Assembly (NCBI RefSeq): GCF_035999195.1
Contig: NZ_DASYGY010000004.1
Location: 496,001-560,000 of the forward strand
Source: Pseudoxanthomonas sp.
GTDB lineage: Bacteria > Pseudomonadota > Gammaproteobacteria > Xanthomonadales > Xanthomonadaceae
DNA length: 64,000 nucleotides
Direction of reading: 5' to 3'
Shown: positions 59,316 to 64,000 of the stretch, piece by piece
Layout: each line of letters opens with the position of its first letter
Position numbering within the stretch: position 1 is the first letter of the stretch
Made by a program: the position numbers and the translations under genes
The notes under the pieces: generated by a model
Told to the model about the DNA's origin: nothing
Databases searched by the model: none
What the model saw: the letters and a program-made list of their open reading frames with translations, nothing else

Positions 59316-60403
59316 CCCGGGGTGACGGCGAGCGGCAGTCCGCGCCGGCCGGTCACCTTCCAGCGCTGCACGTGCCGGTGTTGTACACGCAGGTCATGGA
59401 AGGGCTGCAGGTGAAAGAGGACGGTACCTATCTGGACGGCACGTTCGGGCGCGGAGGCCATGCGCGCGGCGTGCTGCAACGACTCGGCCCCGGAGGCCGG
59501 CTGCTGGTGATGGACAAGGATCCCGACGCGATCGCGCATGCCGAACGGACGTTCGCCGGCGATGCGCGCGTGTCGATCTTCCGCGGCAGCTTCGCCTCGC
59601 TCGCGCAGTGGGACGACACCGCCGCCGGCCTAGACGGCGTGCTGCTGGACCTGGGCGTGTCGTCGCCGCAGCTGGACGTGGCCGAGCGCGGTTTCAGCTT
59701 CGGCAAGGATGGTCCGCTGGACATGCGCATGGACCCGCAGTCCGGCGAGAGCGCGGCCGACTGGATCGCCCGTGCCGACGAGCGCGAGATCGCCGACGTG
59801 CTGTGGACCTATGGCGAGGAGAAGCAGAGCCGCCGCATCGCGCGCGCCATCGTCGCCCGTCGCGCGACCCAGCCGTTCACCCGTACCGCCGATCTGGCGG
59901 CCGCGATCGCGTCGGTGATGCCGCGCGGCGAGAAGATCCATCCGGCCACCCGCAGCTTCCAGGCGATCCGCATCCACATCAACCGCGAGCTGTCGGACCT
60001 GGAAGTCGGTCTGGACGCCGCGCTGGCGCGGCTCAAGGTCGGGGGCCGACTGGCGGTGATCAGCTTCCATTCGCTGGAAGACCGCATCGTCAAGCAGTTC
60101 ATCAACAAGCACGCCAAGGCACCGCCGGCCAATCGCCGGTTCCCGGTGGCGGTGGACTTCGTTCCCACGCTGCGCGCCATCGGCAGCGGACAGAAGGGCG
60201 AGGCAGACGAGGTGTCCGCCAACCCGCGCGCCCGCAGCGCCGTGCTGCGGGTTGCCGAGAAGCTGGGAATCGGGAGTGGGGAGTCGGAATTCGCAACCGC
60301 GGGCAGCGGCATGGGTGCCGATTCCAGCCCTGCCGCGGCTTCCGCTTCCCGAATCCCCAATCCCGACTCCCCACTCCCGGCCTCCACAAGAGGCACCGCA
60401 TGA
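59312..60403 (+). CDS. rsmH: 16S rRNA (cytosine1402-N4)-methyltransferase
   Basis: 363 residues from GTG 59312 overlapping mraZ; E. coli has 313. Marks are HVPVLYTQVMEGLQ, DGTFGRGGHARGVL (SAM loop), LLDLGVSSPQLD, MRMDP, IRIHINREL and ISFHSLEDRIVKQF. It methylates N4 of C1402. The catalytic domain ends near residue 317. The last 46 residues (GIGSGESEFATAGSGMGADS and on) are low complexity and encoded by a palindromic repeat at 60264-60380, so they are an extra tail. ftsL overlaps the end. Confidence 0.95.
   Translation: MTRGDGERQSAPAGHLPALHVPVLYTQVMEGLQVKEDGTYLDGTFGRGGHARGVLQRLGPGGRLLVMDKDPDAIAHAERTFAGDARVSIFRGSFASLAQWDDTAAGLDGVLLDLGVSSPQLDVAERGFSFGKDGPLDMRMDPQSGESAADWIARADEREIADVLWTYGEEKQSRRIARAIVARRATQPFTRTADLAAAIASVMPRGEKIHPATRSFQAIRIHINRELSDLEVGLDAALARLKVGGRLAVISFHSLEDRIVKQFINKHAKAPPANRRFPVAVDFVPTLRAIGSGQKGEADEVSANPRARSAVLRVAEKLGIGSGESEFATAGSGMGADSSPAAASASRIPNPDSPLPASTRGTA
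60264..60380. repeat. GGGAGTGGGG-type palindromic repeat inside the rsmH 3' end
   Basis: The left arm CGGGAGTGGGGAGTCG (from 60271) pairs exactly over 16 bases with CGACTCCCCACTCCCG (60364-60379). The arms are degenerate tandem units as in the elements at 26043 and 44177. It is translated in frame as the RsmH tail and ends 20 bases before ftsL. Confidence 0.88.
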
Positions 60404-60663
60404 GCCGCTTCCTGATCATCGTGCTGGTGCTGGCCAACATCGCGTCGGCGATCGGCGTGGTCTACGCGCGCCACCGCCATCGCGTGCTGTTTGACGAAGT
60501 GACCCGGCTCGAGCGCGACCGCGATGAGCTGAACGTCGAGTTCGGCCGGCTGCAGCTGGAGCAGGCCACGGTCGCCGAAGCCACGCGCATCGACCAGGTC
60601 GCCCGCGTGCGCCTGGGCATGAAGTTCCCGGAAGCGACCGACGTGGTGGTGATCCGCCCATGA
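60400..60663 (+). CDS. ftsL: cell division protein FtsL
   Basis: 87 residues. A membrane helix near the N-terminus (FLIIVLVLANIASAIGVVYA) is followed by a periplasmic coiled coil (FDEVTRLERDRDELNVEFGR, LQLEQATVAEATRIDQVARV) and a conserved LGMKFPEATDVVVI end. FtsL joins FtsB and FtsQ at the division site and activates FtsI-FtsW. The ATG at 60400 has an AAGAGG site and overlaps the rsmH stop by four bases. ftsI follows with overlap. Confidence 0.92.
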   Translation: MSRFLIIVLVLANIASAIGVVYARHRHRVLFDEVTRLERDRDELNVEFGRLQLEQATVAEATRIDQVARVRLGMKFPEATDVVVIRP

Positions 60664-62501
60664 CCGCCGCGCCCGCCAAGAACCGCAACCGCGCGCGCTT
60701 CAACCTGCGCGGCCGCCTCGCGCTGGTGCTCGGCGCGATGGGCTTGTGCTCGGTCAGCCTGGTCGGCCGCGCGGCCTACGTGCAGCTGATCAACCACGAT
60801 TTCTACCAGCGCCAGGGCGATGCGCGCTTCCTGCGCGAAATCCCCATTCCCACCTCGCGCGGCATGATCACCGACCGCAACGGCGAGCCGGTGGCGGTGT
60901 CCTCGCCGGTGGAATCGGTGTGGGGCAACCCGCAGGAACTGCTGAAGGCGCCCGACCGCCTGCCCGAGCTGGCGCAGGCGCTGGGCGTGCCGCTCGACCA
61001 CCTGACCAACCGCCTTTCGCAAAAGGCCGACAAGGAATTCCTGTACCTCAAGCGCCGGATCAATCCGGACGAGGCGCAGAAGATCCTGGCGCACAAGATT
61101 CCCGGCGTGTTCTCGCAGCGCGAGTTCCGTCGTTTCTATCCGCAAGGGCCGGCGATGGCCCATGTGCTGGGCTTCACCAACATCGACGACCGCGGCCAGG
61201 AAGGGCTGGAGCTGGCCTTCGATGAGTGGCTGAGCGGGACGCCGGGCGCGCAGAAAGTGATCCGCGACAACCGCGGCCGCATCGTCGAGAACGTCGACCT
61301 GATCCGTTCCGCGCAGCCGGGCAAGGACCTGACGCTCAGCATCGACCGGCGTATCCAGTACCTTGCACACCGCGAGCTGCGCAATGCGCTGCTCGAGCAC
61401 CAGGCCAGCAGCGGTTCCATCGTCATCATGGACGTGGCCACCGGCGAAGTGCTGGCGATGGTCAACCTGCCGACCTACAACCCCAATGCGATCGACCGGG
61501 TGAAGCCGGATGCGCGCCGCAACCGTGCGCTGACCGACATGATCGAACCGGGTTCGACGATGAAGCCGCTGACCGTGTCCACCGCGCTGAAGGCCGGCGT
61601 GGTGACGCCGGGCACGCTGGTCAACACCAATCCCGGCTACATGGCGTTGAACAGCCGCTACACCATCCGCGATGTGCCGCGGAACAACGGCGTGCTGACC
61701 GTGACCGGCGTGATCACCAAGAGCTCCAACATCGGTTCGATCAAGATCGCGGAAAAGCTGGACAACCGCTACTTCTACGACAGCATCCACAGCTTCGGCT
61801 ATGGCCAGAAGCCGGGCAGCGGGTTCCCGGGCGAATCGGCCGGCATGCTGGCGCCGCCGGACCGCTGGAACGGCCTGCAGAAGGCGACCATATCCTACGG
61901 CTACGGTCTGGCGGTGACGCCGTTGCAGATTGCGCGTGCGTACGCGGCGCTGGGCAACGGCGGCAAGCTGGTGACGCCGACGTTCGTGAAGGGCCAGCGC
62001 GGCGAAGCGCCGCAGGTGCTGGACCCGGCGATCGCGCGCGAAGTGGTCGGCATGATGGAAACGGTGGTCACCCAGGGCGGTGCCAAGCGTGCGGGCGTGC
62101 TCGGTTACCGCGTCGCGGGCAAGACCGGCACGGCGCGCATCGCGTCGGGCGGCGGCTATGCGAAGGGGCGCTATGCCTCGTTCTTCGCCGGCCTGGTGCC
62201 GGCCAGCAATCCGCGCTTCGCCGCGGTGGTGGTGATCAACGATTCGCAGGAAGGCGGCTACTACGGCGGCCTGGTCGCCGCGCCCGTCTTCCATGACGTC
62301 ATGGACGGAACGCTGCGCCTGATGGACGTGCCGCCGGACGACATCGAGGCCTGGCTCGCCGCGCAGGCCAAGCATGCGGGCCGGTCGACCGGCGCCGCGC
62401 CGGTGCCGGCGCCGGTCGCCGACGATGCGGTCGACACGACCGACCCGTCCGCGTTCGACGCCCCGCATGCCGCGCTGCCGGCCACGGAGGCGACGCGATG
62501 A
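60660..62501 (+). CDS. ftsI: septal peptidoglycan transpeptidase, penicillin-binding protein 3
   Basis: 613 residues. One N-terminal membrane helix (LALVLGAMGLCSVSLVGRAA), a pedestal domain with RGMITDRNGEPVAVS, and the transpeptidase domain with the active-site Ser299 in STMK (299-302), SSN (355-357) and KTGT (488-491). It cross-links septal peptidoglycan during division. A Pro/Ala-rich tail (about 560-613) follows. It overlaps ftsL by four bases and murE by four bases, all translationally coupled. Confidence 0.96.
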   Translation: MTAAPAKNRNRARFNLRGRLALVLGAMGLCSVSLVGRAAYVQLINHDFYQRQGDARFLREIPIPTSRGMITDRNGEPVAVSSPVESVWGNPQELLKAPDRLPELAQALGVPLDHLTNRLSQKADKEFLYLKRRINPDEAQKILAHKIPGVFSQREFRRFYPQGPAMAHVLGFTNIDDRGQEGLELAFDEWLSGTPGAQKVIRDNRGRIVENVDLIRSAQPGKDLTLSIDRRIQYLAHRELRNALLEHQASSGSIVIMDVATGEVLAMVNLPTYNPNAIDRVKPDARRNRALTDMIEPGSTMKPLTVSTALKAGVVTPGTLVNTNPGYMALNSRYTIRDVPRNNGVLTVTGVITKSSNIGSIKIAEKLDNRYFYDSIHSFGYGQKPGSGFPGESAGMLAPPDRWNGLQKATISYGYGLAVTPLQIARAYAALGNGGKLVTPTFVKGQRGEAPQVLDPAIAREVVGMMETVVTQGGAKRAGVLGYRVAGKTGTARIASGGGYAKGRYASFFAGLVPASNPRFAAVVVINDSQEGGYYGGLVAAPVFHDVMDGTLRLMDVPPDDIEAWLAAQAKHAGRSTGAAPVPAPVADDAVDTTDPSAFDAPHAALPATEATR

Positions 62502-63982
62502 GGCGGATGATGGCGCTGGCCGAACTGCTGCCCGACGTGGACGTGCCGCGCGACATCGTCGTGCGCGGATTGACGCTGGACAGCCGCAGCGTGCAGCCGG
62601 GCGACGCCTTCGTGGCCATCGCGGGATTCGGCGCGCACGGCCTGAACTTCGCTGCACAGGCAAAGGAGAACGGCGCCAGCGCGATCCTGTTCGAAGCGCC
62701 GGTGCCGGACGGGCTGGAGGCGCCGCGTGATGCGATCGCCGTGCCCGGCCTGCGCGCACGCATGGGTGCGATGGCGGACCGCTTCCATGCCGCGCCGTCG
62801 CACGACATGAAGATGGTCGGCGTCACCGGCACCAACGGCAAGACGTCGACGGTGCAGTTGCTGGCGCAGGCCTGGCACCTGCGCGGTGTGCGATGCGCGA
62901 CCGTCGGTACGCTCGGCGCGGGCATGTACGGCGAAGTGGCGCCCACCGGCTTCACCACCCCGCTGGTGCTGCAGATACATGCGCTGCTGGCGCAGTTCCG
63001 CGACGCCGGCGCCAAGGCTGTCGCCATGGAAGTCAGTTCGCACGCGCTCGACCAGGGCCGCGTGGACGCGGTGCATTTCGACGTCGGTGTGTTCACCAAC
63101 CTCACCCGCGACCACCTGGACTATCACGGCGACATGGAGCGCTACGGCGCCGCCAAGTCGCTGCTGTTCGTGCGCGACGGTCTGAAAGCTGGCGTCGTGA
63201 ACCTCGACGACGCCTACGGGCGCGATCTGTTCGGCCGCCTGCCGCACGGCCTGCAGCGGATCGGCGTGAGCTCGCGCGGGCAGGGCGATGCGGTCGTGCG
63301 CGCGGACGCGCTGCGGCTGGACGGCAGCGGCATCGGCTTCGACCTGGTCATCGGCGACGAAACGCAGCCGGTGCAGTCGCGCCTGCTGGGCCGTTTCAAC
63401 GTGGACAACCTGCTGGCGGTGGCCGGTGTGCTGCATGCGCTGGGCGATACGACGGCCGAGATCGGGCGCACACTGTCGCGGCTGTCGCCGATCCATGGCC
63501 GCATGAACCGGCTCGGTGGCGACAGCGATGCGGCAGGGAACCGTCGTCCGCTGGTCGTCATCGACTACGCGCATACGCCGGACGCGCTGGAGCAGGCGCT
63601 GTCCAGTCTGCGCGACCACGTGCAGGGCCGCCTGTTATGCGTATTCGGCTGCGGCGGCGATCGCGATGCCGGCAAGCGCCCGCAGATGGCCGCCATCGCC
63701 GAGCGCCTGGCGGACGTGGTGCTGGTCACCGACGACAATCCGCGTACCGAAGACGGCGATCGCATCGTCGCCGACATCATGGCCGGTTTCGCGAAACCGG
63801 ACGTGGTGCTCGTGCAGCGCGACCGCGCGCAGGCGATCGCGCAGGCGGTGGCGCAGGCCGGGCCCGACGACATCGTGCTGGTGGCGGGCAAGGGTCATGA
63901 GCCCTACCAAGACGTCAACGGCGTGAAGCATCCGTTCGACGACACCGCCGTCGCCCGCCAGGCGCTGGAGGACCGTCGATGA
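62498..63982 (+). CDS. murE: UDP-MurNAc-tripeptide synthetase, meso-diaminopimelate adding
   Basis: 494 residues. It adds meso-diaminopimelate to UDP-MurNAc-Ala-Glu. Marks are the ATP loop GVTGTNGKTS (111-117 core), MEVSSHALDQGRV, the carbamylated Lys220 region YGAAKSLLF, DYAHTPDALE, and the substrate-specific DNPR motif at 413-416, which selects diaminopimelate over lysine. So the peptidoglycan is of the Gram-negative type. It starts at ATG 62498, overlapping ftsI, and its stop overlaps the next start. Confidence 0.96.
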   Translation: MRRMMALAELLPDVDVPRDIVVRGLTLDSRSVQPGDAFVAIAGFGAHGLNFAAQAKENGASAILFEAPVPDGLEAPRDAIAVPGLRARMGAMADRFHAAPSHDMKMVGVTGTNGKTSTVQLLAQAWHLRGVRCATVGTLGAGMYGEVAPTGFTTPLVLQIHALLAQFRDAGAKAVAMEVSSHALDQGRVDAVHFDVGVFTNLTRDHLDYHGDMERYGAAKSLLFVRDGLKAGVVNLDDAYGRDLFGRLPHGLQRIGVSSRGQGDAVVRADALRLDGSGIGFDLVIGDETQPVQSRLLGRFNVDNLLAVAGVLHALGDTTAEIGRTLSRLSPIHGRMNRLGGDSDAAGNRRPLVVIDYAHTPDALEQALSSLRDHVQGRLLCVFGCGGDRDAGKRPQMAAIAERLADVVLVTDDNPRTEDGDRIVADIMAGFAKPDVVLVQRDRAQAIAQAVAQAGPDDIVLVAGKGHEPYQDVNGVKHPFDDTAVARQALEDRR

Positions 63983-64000
63983 AACGGCTTCCCCTTTCCC
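63979..64000 (+). CDS. murF: start of a gene at the window end, probably murF
   Basis: An ATG at 63979 overlaps the murE stop (ATGA), and the frame reads MKRLPLS before the window ends. Only seven residues are visible, so the identity rests on gene order: murF follows murE in the dcw cluster of most proteobacteria. Confidence 0.5.

Overview
The window is a 64 kb piece of a GC-rich gammaproteobacterial chromosome. Gene content and order, including the CysB-type sulfate assimilation block, EttA, the nrdR-rib-nusB-thiL run and rnpB-mraZ-rsmH-ftsL-ftsI-murE, point to the Xanthomonadaceae (Pseudoxanthomonas, Lysobacter or Stenotrophomonas-like). That placement is an inference from protein families and repeat types, not from a database search. 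The window holds almost only housekeeping genes. I see no prophage, integrase, insertion sequence, CRISPR array, tRNA or rRNA. What is unusual is the density of palindromic repeats in the gaps between genes and, in two places, inside genes.

Layout. 1-7.1 kb: the end of a DUF2339 membrane protein and a DUF3999 partner, then lower glycolysis (pgk, a HAD phosphatase, pyk, class I fba). 7.2-8.1 kb: a 194-bp-period array of large palindromes with no gene. 8.2-12.6 kb: a MarR-EmrA-EmrB type efflux operon, a YaeR-like VOC protein and a DUF6265 protein. 12.6-28.0 kb: sulfur assimilation (cysK, cysG, cysB, then cysH-cysI-cysJ divergent from cysD-cysNC), interrupted at 16.3-20.4 kb by small unknown genes and a LytS/LytT-type two-component system. 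28.1-32.4 kb: an RND efflux adaptor and pump. 32.4-40.1 kb: a mixed block (two transferases, AGCS symporter, RlmB-like methyltransferase, M28 peptidase, MscL, FAH-family hydrolase, Rieske protein, and a soluble chemoreceptor-like protein behind a sigma-28 type promoter). 40.4-51.7 kb: ettA, a RcnB-like protein, glyA, nrdR, the riboflavin operon with an internal FMN riboswitch, nusB, thiL. 51.9-57.2 kb: FAD oxidase, yraN, lpoA, rsmI, chrA. 57.2-64 kb: RNase P RNA, a hairpin cluster, an NRDE protein, and the start of the division and cell-wall cluster (mraZ to murF).

How the genes work together. The cys genes encode a complete route from sulfate to cysteine: ATP sulfurylase (CysD/CysN), APS kinase (fused to CysN), a single-cysteine PAPS reductase, sulfite reductase with its siroheme synthase, and cysteine synthase, with CysB as the likely regulator. 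The rib genes cover most of riboflavin synthesis, but the GTP cyclohydrolase II half of RibBA is degenerate, so that step must be encoded elsewhere. The last 5 kb is the front of the dcw cluster, preceded by an unusually long five-box candidate MraZ operator.

The best leads for something new are structural: the 194-bp palindrome array, a palindromic repeat family that has been translated into the ends of CysN and RsmH, the five-hairpin cluster after rnpB, the five-box mraZ operator with a DnaA box upstream, and a chemoreceptor with signalling motif and sensor in reversed order. I did not find a clear new multi-gene system.
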